From Chara braunii (lineage: Eukaryota; Streptophyta; Charophyceae; Charales; Characeae), in the NCBI GenBank assembly GCA_003427395.1, contig BFEA01000020.1, positions 5,300,241-5,349,805 on the forward strand: a stretch of 49,565 bases of DNA, in the 5' to 3' direction. Of the stretch, positions 30,881 through 40,632 are shown piece after piece. The notes under the pieces are model-generated. The model did no database searches and was not told the DNA's origin. It saw only the letters and a program-made list of their open reading frames with translations. A program made the position numbers and the translations under genes. Each line of letters starts with the position of its first letter. Within the stretch, counting starts at the first letter, position 1.

Positions 30881-32292
30881 GCCCCAGAGTCTGAACCAGA
30901 CTACCGCACTACTGATGGATTGCTATTTGAGAAGACTAATGTAGTTGATAGTATGTTTGTTCCTAACAGTGAGGAGATCCGTAGTCTGATCTTAGGGGAA
31001 TGCCACGACACAGAGGGACATTTTGGTTGGCAAAAGACACTAACCAACCTCATGCACGCGTATATATGGCCCTGTATGAAGGCTGACTGCATAGAGTATG
31101 TACGCAGTTGTAAAGTCCGCCAGAGAAACAAGACTACTACGCGAGCCCCTCTTGGTCTTCTCAGACCCTTGCCAATTCCTGACAGACCCAGAGATTTTGT
31201 GTCCATTGACTTTATGGATACTCAGGTCAAGAGTAGGCATGGCAAAAGTCAAGTCATGGTCATAGTTGATAGGTTTAGCAAGTATGCAGTTTTCATCCCT
31301 TTGCCTTCAAAGGCACGCACAAATTAGTAGTTCAAAAGTTTTTTGACCATGGGGTCAGTGAGCATGGTATACCGCTGTCTATAATTAGTGACAGAGACAC
31401 CAGGTTCACTAGTCAGAAGTGGTAGGAACTAATGAGAGTCTATGGTTCGACGCTGTTGATGTCGTCTGGCCGCCATCCTGAGACTAACGGTCAGACTGAA
31501 TAGATGAACAAGCTCCTGCAGCAAGTTCTTAGAATGTACATTAGGCCCGACCAGATCAACTGGGATGAGATGCTTCCAAAGGTAGCCAGTGCATACAATA
31601 ACAGCGTGCACTTAGCCACATGTCGCACTCCCAACGAATTGCACAAGTCCTTTAGACCACGCAGACCATTTGAAGGACCTAACCGGGATCAGATTCAGCG
31701 GTTACCGCCCGACACACGAGAGTTTGCGATACAGCACGAGAAAGAGATAGCTACCGTTGTAGATAACCTCAGGAAAGCCCAGCACAGAATGATAGAGCAA
31801 GCTAACAAGCACCGTCACCCCTCACAGTTTCAAGTAGGCGACTTAGTCTGGGTCAAGTCAAAGGAGTTTGCCCTTGAGGAGAACATCTCACAGAAGTTAC
31901 TGCCTGCGTATACAGGACTGTGGCCAGTCTTAGAAGTCAAGGGCGGAGAAGATGGACCGTCCTACCCTATTGAGATTCCAGCACACCTCCACACCTACCC
32001 AGTGTTCCATGCGTCAAAGGTGTTGCCTTGCATCACAAGTCAACAGTTTCCATCACGCAGATCTATGCTTCCTCCGGATATGGACGGAAGATATGACATT
32101 GATGGTATAGCAGGTGAGAACGTCTTCCGGACAGGAGGTAGAGGTCGTCCGCAGAAACAGTACAAAGTCAGATTTGCCTTTCAAGAGCCAGAAGACGACC
32201 GCTTCACGCGAACAGAACTTCTAGAGACAGCTCCCGATATAGTCCGAGCCTGCGAAAGAGATAAGAATGGTAAAGGTCCTGCTTTAGACTGA
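30881..32292 (+). pseudogene. Gypsy element 3 integrase with chromodomain-like tail, broken
   Basis: Inserts cDNA into the genome. The N-terminal zinc site reads H-x4-H (CHDTEGHFGW) then CKVRQRNK, where C-x2-C is expected, so one zinc ligand has become Arg. The core has SIDFMDTQV (D), SIISDRDTRF (D) and NGQTE (E). A GPF/Y-type region follows (LLPAYTGLWPVLEVKGG), then YPVFHASKVLP and a chromodomain-like tail (YDIDGIAGENVF ... QKQYKVRF). A 1-nt deletion near 31325 and TAGs at 31423-31425 and 31501-31503 break it. The final segment, 31504-32292, is open. Confidence 0.85.
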
Positions 32293-32330
32293 AATATTCT
32301 CGGAGGACCTCGAATTTAGGCTGGCGGGAG

Positions 32331-33308
32331 TGAAACGGTTTTCACCCTTCTGCAGTCACAGATGCGGGCCCTAGAGAGTTCGATCCCCAGATCTTACCTT
32401 ACCCATGTACAGTATCAAGTCGACCCCTGAGTGTTTGAACCCGCGACCTATGTTTCGGTAGTTGGTTGTGGTCTGTCGTAGGTCTGTGTAGTGGTACGGG
32501 TTCGATCTGTAGGTCTGTCGAGTCGGGGTCACAACTCTGTAGAGGTCGTAGCTGTAGCATTTCTGAAAGGTCAAGGTCGTAGCTGTTACAGTCCTGAAAG
32601 GTCAAGGTTGTAGCTGCTACAGTACTCGAAAGGCCAAGTCCACAGACTTCCGGAAGGTCCGGAAGTGGCCTTTCCAGTTTCGTCTCACGTTTTACACAGT
32701 AGGCCAGAGGCAAGTGGGCAAGTGATGAGTCCAACTTCGCTTAGTCAGTGGTACCCAGTATCAGTCTTATTTTGCACCGTCAGCAAGTACCATGAGGGAC
32801 TGTGTGCACCAAGGGCCTTGGGGAAAAAGGGGCAGACCAACGAGTTACAAAAGTGTAAATCAAGAGGCAGCGCCCAGCCATCGGTCATTCGCTGCGTAAG
32901 CAAAGCGCTGCTACAGCATCTTGTGCGAAGGTGGTCTGCAGGTTGCCCGAAGTCGAAGTGGGCTGAAGAGCGAGATCGTAGCGATAGTCAGTAGGGGTAG
33001 GGCGTCCATAGCCGCGATAGGAAGAAGATAGGTTTAGTTTGTGTGTGTGTGGTGGTATTCAGGGTGATCCAGAGTTGAGTATGTGCGAAGGTGACAGCTC
33101 CCGTAAGGTGGAGTTGAAGGTGTTGGACACAGTAACGAGAGTTGAGTATGCAGGCGCTGAGGCGCCATAGTTTGTCGAAGTGATTTTGCATCTGAACTGT
33201 GTTCTCGTTTCCCATATCTCTGCGCTTTGAGTGGGCGCACTGTGCCAAGTGTGAATCACCATCTGTATGCATGTATGCGAAGTGGAAAAGAAAGCGAGTC
33301 TGATTGCA
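32331..33308 (+). repeat. 3' LTR of gypsy element 3
   Basis: 978 bp, TGAAACGG ... TTGCA, matching 25445-26400 with small indels. One insertion near 33090 carries GTGACAGCTCCCG, a string also present in the inverted arms of element 2's insertion. Confidence 0.85.
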
Positions 33309-33377
33309 TATTGTTCGTTTGTATGCTGATTCTTTGTAAGATGCTGATGCTGATGCTGATGCTGATGTGTGATGAAT

Positions 33378-33382
<5 letters not shown>

Positions 33383-33430
<48 letters not shown>
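33383..33430 (+). repeat. (GT)n microsatellite
   Basis: About 24 GT units directly before TTTTCAG; it may be the intron tract before the exon below. Confidence 0.9.
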
Positions 33431-33437
<7 letters not shown>

Positions 33438-33438
<1 letters not shown>

Positions 33439-33624
33439 CACCTCGTGGAGGAGGGCAGCGTCCGTTCGGATTTCAACTTCTCGTTGGAAGTGAAAAGGGT
33501 GCTGAACGAGGAGGTCGTAGTCAATGATGACGACAACATTAAACAAGACTTGAGTATAGACGTGTACGGCCGTGCCAAGGACAAGAACGAGATGAAGGAA
33601 ATCGATAAATTATATAATGCCTAA
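33438..33624 (+). CDS. Possible terminal exon of an unrecognised host gene
   Basis: TTTTCAG at 33431-33437 is a good splice acceptor. From there one frame is open for 61 codons (HLVEEGSVRSDFNFSLEVKR ... KEIDKLYNA) to TAA at 33622-33624. AATAAA (33623-33628) overlaps the stop and could be the polyadenylation signal. The peptide is charged, with no family I recognise. If real, gypsy element 3 sits in the preceding intron in the same orientation. An alternative frame from the same acceptor is Gly/Arg-rich and stops after about 30 codons, so the assignment is uncertain. Confidence 0.3.
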
Positions 33625-33629
33625 TAAAA

Positions 33630-34860
33630 CAGCAAAAAAAAAAGAAAGGCTCCTCCTCGTCCAATCCTCCCCCTGCTCCTTGTTGTGATAGTAGGTCGTC
33701 GTAGATACATAGGTGCAGTGTAATTATTATTTTGTAACTTCAGAAGGAAAATTGCCGATCCCGACCTGGGTTCTGTTGTTCACGGGCTCTTTGTGCCTTC
33801 TTGCAGGCTCGCTGTGTGGAATGCATGTATTCATTTCAAATTATTAATTGTTAATTAATTATTAATTTTTATTAATTATGAATTATGAATTATCAATTAA
33901 TTATGAATGATTAATGATTCATTTCTATATTTTTTCTTTTTCTTTTTTCTTGCCTGTTTTTGTGGTCTTCCATTTTCTAGGTTGGGTTGTTGTTATCTTA
34001 TCAGCACGACATTCCCCCCCCCTTCCAACCCCCCCCTCTTAGTTGTAGAATTCAATTCTATGAGCAAGGGGAAAAATGGCGGAGAGTTTTTTTTTTTTTT
34101 NCCCCCCCCCCCCCCCCCCCGGTGGTGGAGAGTGGATACAGTCAGCAAAACGGTTGAAAATGTTGAAAGCGGAAAAGTCTTCGCTTTCCGAAACAATTGT
34201 GATTCACAGGATCATCACGAAGTAATCACTAAACAATTGCAAGATTATTTGCGAGATTACCACAAAATAATCAGCGGCGTATCGACCTGGAAAACAATGC
34301 ACTATCTCTTTGCGCTGGTAGCAAAGGGTACTACCGCACTTGTAGTTCCTGACCTACGCACCTGGCGCGGAGCGTACTTTTTAGGAACCACCTGGATTTG
34401 GTACCACTCATGTTGGGTCAGCCTTGTCCCAATTTCAGTGGTACGGTACATTGTTTTGAACCAGGACAGCCGTACCTCGTGCTGCTGGTACCTGATGCTT
34501 TTGAATGCGATGCGACCAAGCCATAAATAGGAAGAGTGCAATGATATAGACCTCTTTCGTACGACCGCCTCCTTTGCGGTGGCGGTGGGAGTGTGGAAAG
34601 ACCGGAGGTTCTTGGGTGTGTGGATTGTTGCGGACGGGGACGTTGAATAGACTATGATTTGCATTTACCTTGTCATACTTCCTTGTGGAGTGACTACTCT
34701 CTCTTGTGAGTTCCTTTTCCATTGAACCAGCTCCTCCCACTGTCGATTTTACAAGGATGTACACCACCCTTCCATTTGTTTTCCTTTTTTTTTTTTTTTT
34801 CTTTTCTTTTCTTTTGAAAACGGTACACCACCCTTCCTCATGACCGCATTCTGAATAAAG
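33630..34860. other. AT-rich and unassigned sequence
   Basis: TTAATTA-rich tract at ~33838-33915, a poly(T)/poly(C) patch with an N near 34101, and non-coding sequence. GTACACCACCCTTCC occurs twice (about 34757 and 34822), a short direct repeat around a T-rich run. Confidence 0.4.
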
Positions 34861-35064
34861 TGGCAACAAAAGCTGTTGATGAAGCCCATGCTTATGCCCT
34901 TCGGCATGGCCTGCCTGTTTGTGGCCTCCGCGGATGGCTGCGTTCCTCCTTGCCAAACCCCCATCTCCTCCATCCTCCACGGTCGCGCTTGTGAACAGGC
35001 TCTCAAGACTCTGCACGATGTTTTCATTGTTCCCATTGTTCCACCTTCATTGCCAGGGACATGT

Positions 35065-35714
35065 TCATCTTCTGCTTGCAACACCACTACTCCTCTTGTT
35101 GTGTATCGTCGTCGTCGACAAGCGCGACGGCATATCCTCACTTGTCAGGGGATCATCGGGAGCCTGTTTCTTTGTCTGCTCCGATTCTCTCTGTGCCTGC
35201 TCGACAGGTTGTTGCACTTCCTTGTTCCGAATGGCAATATCCTTTCCTATGCCTGCTGCAGACAGCAGTCCGTCCAGCTGCCAGCGTGCAGGCAGGCCGA
35301 CACCATGTCTTATGCCCTTCAGTGTTAGATATTCACGACTCTCCTGTACAACAGGATGTGGTGGTCCCCACCCGGAGTACACTCACGATTCCATCCGGGG
35401 ACAGTCCTCCTACTCAGGATGCGCCCCCAACCGTTTGAAGCATTGGGACATGATCTGCCCGATTGCAGTTAATGCCACAAGACGCCGACCACATGGGGGA
35501 TCTGCGAATGGCGGACCGGCATCGTTTGGATGAACCTCAAATTTGCGCCCCACCACGAGCAAGCAGACCTCGCGGTCCCCACCCGGCTGAGAATGACTGA
35601 CCAGCAAACAACCCAAGACATTTTGGGCTTGCAACACCATCCGGGTGATCTGCAAATTGTTGGCCAGCATCATCCGGCACACCAGCCTGAGATCCTCGCC
35701 AATCTCTGACGTCT
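35065..35714 (-). CDS. Possible minus-strand exons of an unrecognised gene
   Basis: On the minus strand TTACTTGCAG (ending ~35715) is a good acceptor. The frame after it reads MMLANNLQITRMVLQAQ ... RKFEVHPNDAGPPFADPP ... IGQIMSQCFKRLGAHPE and stops at TAG near 35408. A GTGAGTG donor-like site lies ~20 nt further. A second open segment (35382-35065) reads GIGKDIAIRNKEVQQPVEQ ... SEDMPSRLSTTT. The composition is protein-like but unrecognised, and exon joining is speculative. Confidence 0.25.
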
Positions 35715-35729
35715 GTCTGCAAGTAATAT

Positions 35730-36150
35730 CTGGCTCTTCACATTCTCCACCGCTTGTTATACACCGTCAGACTGCCCTTGCTATCGCCCTTCATCCCTTC
35801 AGCTTGATGCTGATCTCACCCCCGACTACAGCCAAAAGGATTGTATTTATATTTATACCCCAAGGAAAGAGGCTTTACCATTGCTTCAGCGATCTGAGGC
35901 CCATATCTTTGCAAACTGTTTTTGCCTTCGATATCTCATTTACGGGCAGCGCTGATTTCTGCCTCTTACGCCAATCTGCTTTCGATAATGTCTCTCAGGG
36001 CCTGGGTCATGCGTTCCCCCTTCGTACTTTACAGTGATGTCCACTAGAGAGTTATTGAGAGGAGGGCAAAGGGGAACAGAGCAAGGGAACGCATGTCGAA
36101 GGGGACAGAGCGAAGGAACGCATGACCAATGGTGGAAAGACCGCAGACTG
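35730..36150. other. Unassigned stretch
   Basis: No gene, RNA or repeat recognised except GGAACGCATG motifs repeated near 36090-36155. Confidence 0.35.
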
Positions 36151-36154
36151 CGGA

Positions 36155-36470
36155 GGAACGCATGACGAATGGTGGAATGGCTGAGGAGGCCAAAAGGAGC
36201 AGGAAGAAGAAGAAAGAATGAAGAAGAGAAAGAACGAAGAAGAGAAGGCGCTCCTACCTTCTTCCCCCGAATACAACGTACGGTCATTATCGCTGTATTT
36301 GAGGCATCTTTCAGTCTAGATACAGCTATAATGACCGTACGTTGTATTCGGGGGAAGAAGGTTGCTGCGCTCCATTCCTGGACAGGGCCTTCGCTTCTTC
36401 GTTCCTTCTTCTTCTTCCTGCTCCCTTTGCCCTCCTCAGCCATTGTTTCTTTCCATCATTCTGCGTGAAC
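36155..36470. repeat. Large foldback with a family A hairpin at its core
   Basis: The inner arms 36255-36299 and 36320-36363 are nearly perfect (core CCCCGAATACAACGTACGG), with a 20-nt loop. They are family A copy 3 or a close relative. The outer arms (about 36160-36254 and 36365-36470) pair imperfectly through GGCTGAGGAGG, GGAGCAGGAAGAAGAAG and CGAAGAAG stretches. The whole could fold into a ~150-bp hairpin. Confidence 0.6.
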
Positions 36471-37290
36471 CTGAAGGGGCTTTCGTCCATGTATACCACC
36501 CTCCTTACGATCTGCAGTGATGGTGACAAGTGCATCGTCGAATAGGCTACCAGCCGGGCCGCCCGGGTCACCCTGTTTTTTCCCCGGGCGATCCGGCCGT
36601 GCAAGGACCAGGGTCGGTCGCAGTGAAAATTTTGAAAACAAATCCAAAAAATCCGGAAAAAAAACTATGTTTAGTATGTCATAAAAGGGCCTTTACCAGT
36701 TCAGACCCTGAATGACGAATGCAGCATAACGGGGGGGGTCTCTCGGCCAGAGCCCAACTCGTGAAAAGCAGATCGAAAGACATGTTCTCTGGGTCAAAAG
36801 TCACCTCCTGCTGAGCCCGATCCTCAACATGATGATGTCAGTTACTCCGGGTAGACTGTGAGGACCCCGGCCTCAATCTTCTTATATTGGAAATATCAGC
36901 CTTGGGCAGATATTTAAAAAAAAAAAAAAGAAAAAAAGAAAAAAAAAAAAAAAGGTCACAGTCGTGCCCCAGGACGAACAGTTGCAACATTCAATTGTGG
37001 GGACCACATCTGTTCAAGTGTTACATCTTCGACTCACACGGGTCCTACCGGACCCGACTTAGGGCCGGAGGGACACACCAGGGCCTAAAGGCCCGACCTT
37101 TGGGGTTACAGGCCCTGAAGGCCTGATTTTGGACTAATCCCATCGGGTAGGCCCAAACGACACTTCGTTTGGGCCTGGCGGCGCTCTTGAAGCTGCCGCC
37201 CGCCGATTGAGGCTGAACCGTCCATCTGGACGGTCCAGGGTCTGGCCTGGCCTCGCAGCATTGAGGCCAGACCATTGCCTACCGGTATAA
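36471..37290. other. GC-rich repeat remnants and an A-rich tract; no gene
   Basis: CCCGGG/CCGGCC-rich sequence near 36550-36610 resembles segments at 12670 and 39150-39660. An A-rich tract lies at 36912-36954. AGGCC-rich sequence follows. Confidence 0.4.
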
Positions 37291-38516
37291 GTACCGGTAT
37301 CCGCCTCAGTTGAAGGATCGGCCTACCGGAACTCTACCGGCACGGCATGGTCAGTGCTAGTGCACTGTTTTGATGCGCTAAACTTAGCGCAGGGGCTGAA
37401 GCAGGCGCGCAGCATAGCGCAGCAGCGAGCGGAGCAGCAGCAGGGCGACTGAGCCAGCACGGCGGCCATTGCCGCCTGAGGTACCGGGAGCTTGGAGGGT
37501 CTCTCCTCCTCTCCCTCGCCAGTCCCCTCTCTCTCTCTCTCCTCTTTCTTCTTCTTCTTCTTCTTCTTCTTCTTCTTCTTCTTCTTCTTCTTCAGATTGG
37601 AGACTATCCAGTTGGACAGAGATCAGAGTTGGATTTCGGTGATATGAGACTGTGGTACTTGCCTGATTGGAGACTTGGAGATTGTTGAGGTTGACACTCG
37701 GCTGCATCACAGTTGGACACCGGTTACATCTGGACTCGGTTATCTCCGACATTGGTGACCTTTGNNNNNNNNNNNNNNNNNNNNNNNNNNNNNNNNNNNN
37801 NNNNNNNNNNNNNNNNNNNNNNNNNNNNNNNNNNNNNNNNNNNNNNNNNNNNNNNNNNNNNNNNNNNNNNNNNNNNNNNNNNNNNNNNNNNNNNNNNNNN
37901 NNNNNNNNNNNNNNNNNNNNNNNNNNNNNNNNNNNNNNNNNNNNNNNNNNNNNNNNNNNNNNNNCATCCTATATTGGTTGATCTTTGGTTCTGCCCATAC
38001 TCATTGAAGTATGTAACAGCAAGTCATGTCTGTTGGTGCAGGAGATGTGCCTGTGCGTACAGTAAAAGTGTCTGTTCGAGCAATAGATGTGTCTGTTCAT
38101 AAAGGAGTCAAAGAGATAAAGGTCCCAGTCTAGATTCTTCAAGTGAAATGGGAAGTCTAGAGACAGACTGAAAGTCCGAAATTCAGGCCCGGAGGCCGCA
38201 GCAGCAGCAGACCCTGAGGATAAGGAACTGGGACACATTCCACAGAGGTCTGGGACTGGGAAAGGACCCAGCCAGCACTATAAGAAACGCGACAACCTCC
38301 CTACAAGGCAGATTCCCATTGGCATTGATGCGTGGAAGTGCTGTGGCACTTGTGCGCTGTAGTGTAGGGAAGGGGAGCGCTGGCTTGAGAGCTGCGGCAG
38401 AAGGAAGAGGTGCTGAGCGCTGGCTGCAGAAGAGGCCATAGCTGCGCCAGTTTGTGTTAGCAGTTGTAGAAGGGTTAGTGATAGGAAATCAGTGAGTTGC
38501 ATTCAGAGCAGATTCT
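37291..38516 (+). repeat. Probable relic LTR with degraded primer site and a 200-bp gap
   Basis: TTGCATTCAGAGCAGATTCT at 38498-38516 looks like an LTR end plus tRNA-iMet primer site that lost GGTAT (compare TTGGTATCAGAGCAGATTCT in element 2). Upstream is non-coding, with a (TTC)n tract at ~37546-37592 and an N gap at 37765-37964. The LTR start is not identified. Confidence 0.35.
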
Positions 38517-38568
38517 CGTAGATAGGGAGTGTGCATGCATGGTGGGATAGGGGAACCAGGACACAGAT

Positions 38569-38570
<2 letters not shown>

Positions 38571-38610
<40 letters not shown>
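38571..38610 (+). repeat. (GA)n microsatellite
   Basis: About 20 AG units downstream of the relic primer site, a position similar to the (GA)n tracts in the leaders of elements 2 and 3. Confidence 0.85.
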
Positions 38611-38613
<3 letters not shown>

Positions 38614-38921
38614 AGGTTGTGAAGTTTGGATATGGTGGATATTTACCTGCTGGCGCCATACCTGTGATCTGGGCATATGCTGGTTGAGCCAGGCCCTTTG
38701 TTGACAAATGTTTGAAGGAGACTTGTGATCTGTTGGCGCTGGACTCTTGAGCTCAAGATACTCTCTTTATATATAACGTGATTTTGATAATATGAGCTGC
38801 GTTTTCTGGTTCTCATTCCATCTCGAATTGGCTTTGTATGAAGCTTCTCTATCTGTGTGATGACATCTATGCATGCGATGCGAAACACTCCAGCAAGCTG
38901 TGAACAGTGAGGTTCCTTGCA

Positions 38922-39088
38922 GTTATGCAGAAAAATAAACTGAACAAAATTTTTAATTTTGCACCGGGGTCAGTTCGAAATTGTTTCCAGTGAAAAACTA
39001 TTGTTTACATTGTTTAGTATGTTATGCAGAAAAATAAACTGAACAAAAATTTTAATTTTGCCCTCAGGGTCACTTCGAAATTGTTTAT
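38922..39088 (+). repeat. Diverged direct duplication
   Basis: GTTATGCAGAAAAATAAACT plus ~45 bp occurs near 38923 and again near 39020, ~90% identical by eye. Confidence 0.65.
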
Positions 39089-39129
39089 CATATTTTTAAA
39101 TAAAAAATTAAATTAAAAACATATTTTTT

Positions 39130-39768
39130 ATTTACTGTTTTTTGCTAGGGAGATGTCCCGGGCACCCGGGTCCCAACGTCACGCCCGGTTTGGCGACCGG
39201 GTGACAGGCCGGGCATGGGCCCGGGCAGCCCCAGCGCAATAAAAAAAACAAAAAAAAAACAAAAACAAAACTCCGAAAAAATGTGGAAAAAAAAAAATGT
39301 TGTGTAAAATTGCAATGCAAACAACTTTTGGCTGAGGGTCACATCAGAATTCCTCACGGAACTCGAGATTAAAAAAAAAATAAAAAAAATCACACTTAGG
39401 CACCCCCCTTTAAACCCATTTAGCCCCTTTAAATTCATTTATACTCCCCTTCCCGCCCCTCGACAGCCAACTCTCAAAAAAGAAAAGAGTCCGGATTTGG
39501 GCTCCTCTCGGAAAGTGCGGAAAAACCCGACTGCCATTTTTTATATTTTTTTCCCCCATGCCCGGATATCCCGGGCGTCAGACCCCCCGGGGCGTCACGC
39601 CCAGGTGACGCGCCGGTCATGAAAATCTTCCCAGGTTTTTCGGCCCGGCCGTGCAAGTGGTCACTCTGGTAGCCTGGATCGTCGAGTGGTATTATTATTA
39701 TTATTTTTTTTTTATTTTTTTTTTTTGTTTAGACAAATGCTCCAATCTATTCGTGGGGAGAAACACAT
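39130..39768. other. GC/AT-mosaic repeat remnants
   Basis: CCCGGGCACCCGGG and GGCGTCACGCCC blocks alternate with A-rich or T-rich runs. GCCCGGCCGTGCAAGTGGTC near 39643 matches the region near 12673. No coding seen. Confidence 0.4.
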
Positions 39769-39780
39769 GCTGAGAACCGG
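39769..39780. repeat. Left target-site duplication of the Penelope-like element
   Basis: GCTGAGAACCGG here and at 45096-45107, flanking the element exactly. Confidence 0.7.
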
Positions 39781-39787
39781 TTGAATT

Positions 39788-40119
39788 GTTGAATTGAATA
39801 GCATGTAGTGAACTTCTGCTAAAAGCAGCAAGTACAAGACAGTTCGCAAATAGCGAAACGAGTACACACAATCAACCAATGTACACGTCAATGAAACATT
39901 AACAAAGTCAATGAAAGAACATTAACAAAGNCAATGAAAGCATCCACATGTCTCAGGGTCGGCGTCCCCGACGCCGCGTTTCGGCAACTGCCACGTTGCC
40001 TTCATCAGGGGGTTCCACCTATCTTCTCCACTAAGTCCAAACCATCCATCCACCTTCCCACTTCCGTGCCGTCCACACCCAACCTTCCGGACGGTCGAGT
40101 ACATCTAGCTCCGTTAGCC
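39788..40119 (-). repeat. 3' terminal repeat (pLTR) of the Penelope-like element
   Basis: 332 bp, about 97% identical by eye to 44754-45085. Contains the hammerhead motif at 39965-40012. Confidence 0.85.
39965..40012 (-). ncRNA. Hammerhead ribozyme motif, type I, in the 3' terminal repeat
   Basis: Minus strand: helix I CCCC (40012-40009) pairs with GGGG (39969-39966). Core CTGATGA is 40008-40002. Helix II GGCAAC/GTTGCC is 40000-39995 with 39988-39983. GAAA is 39982-39979. Helix III ACG/CGT is short. The cleavage triplet is GTC (39972-39970), with cutting predicted after 39970. One extra A lies between the core A9 and helix II, a variant known from a natural viroid hammerhead. Confidence 0.75.
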
Positions 40120-40632
40120 TGAAGAGGTCGACTACAGTGTACTTTCCGAATATATTCAATCATAGTCGTAATCCCCGAAACAATCATGCTGTCCAAGGTT
40201 CCAAACAAAAGGTACTAAAAACCCAATCACCTAACTCAGATATCAGTCCCATTCATTCAGGTGCCTAGTCCAGGCCAAGCCTAGCCTAATTCCCAAAACA
40301 CAGACCCGGAAAAATAACGGTACCGTACGAAGCCGCCAAAATCCTACAGCCCCGAAATCTCTCGAATCGTCAGTTAAACACCCGTGGTACCGGGACCCAT
40401 CTGGACTCTCTTTTTGGACAAAACAGGGTACTGCCGAAATACCAAGCCAAAACAATCATCAAAAAACTACATAGCACTAAAACCGCACGAGAAAGGATGA
40501 ACACAACCTAAAACATCAAAACAACAGAGAAACGCGCTACAAGCTCTACCCCTATCCAATGATTCACAAGCAACAGAAAAAACAAATAGATCTCAGAGAA
40601 CCGTACTGCACACTAAGCCCCTGTTCAATGAT
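40120..40632 (-). other. 3' untranslated region of the Penelope-like element
   Basis: Non-coding sequence between the RT stop and the 3' terminal repeat. Confidence 0.6.

Noticed and set aside
34435-35016. 193-codon minus-strand open frame
   Set aside because: It is Lys-rich across a T/A homopolymer, lacks any motif, and overlaps unassigned sequence on both strands.
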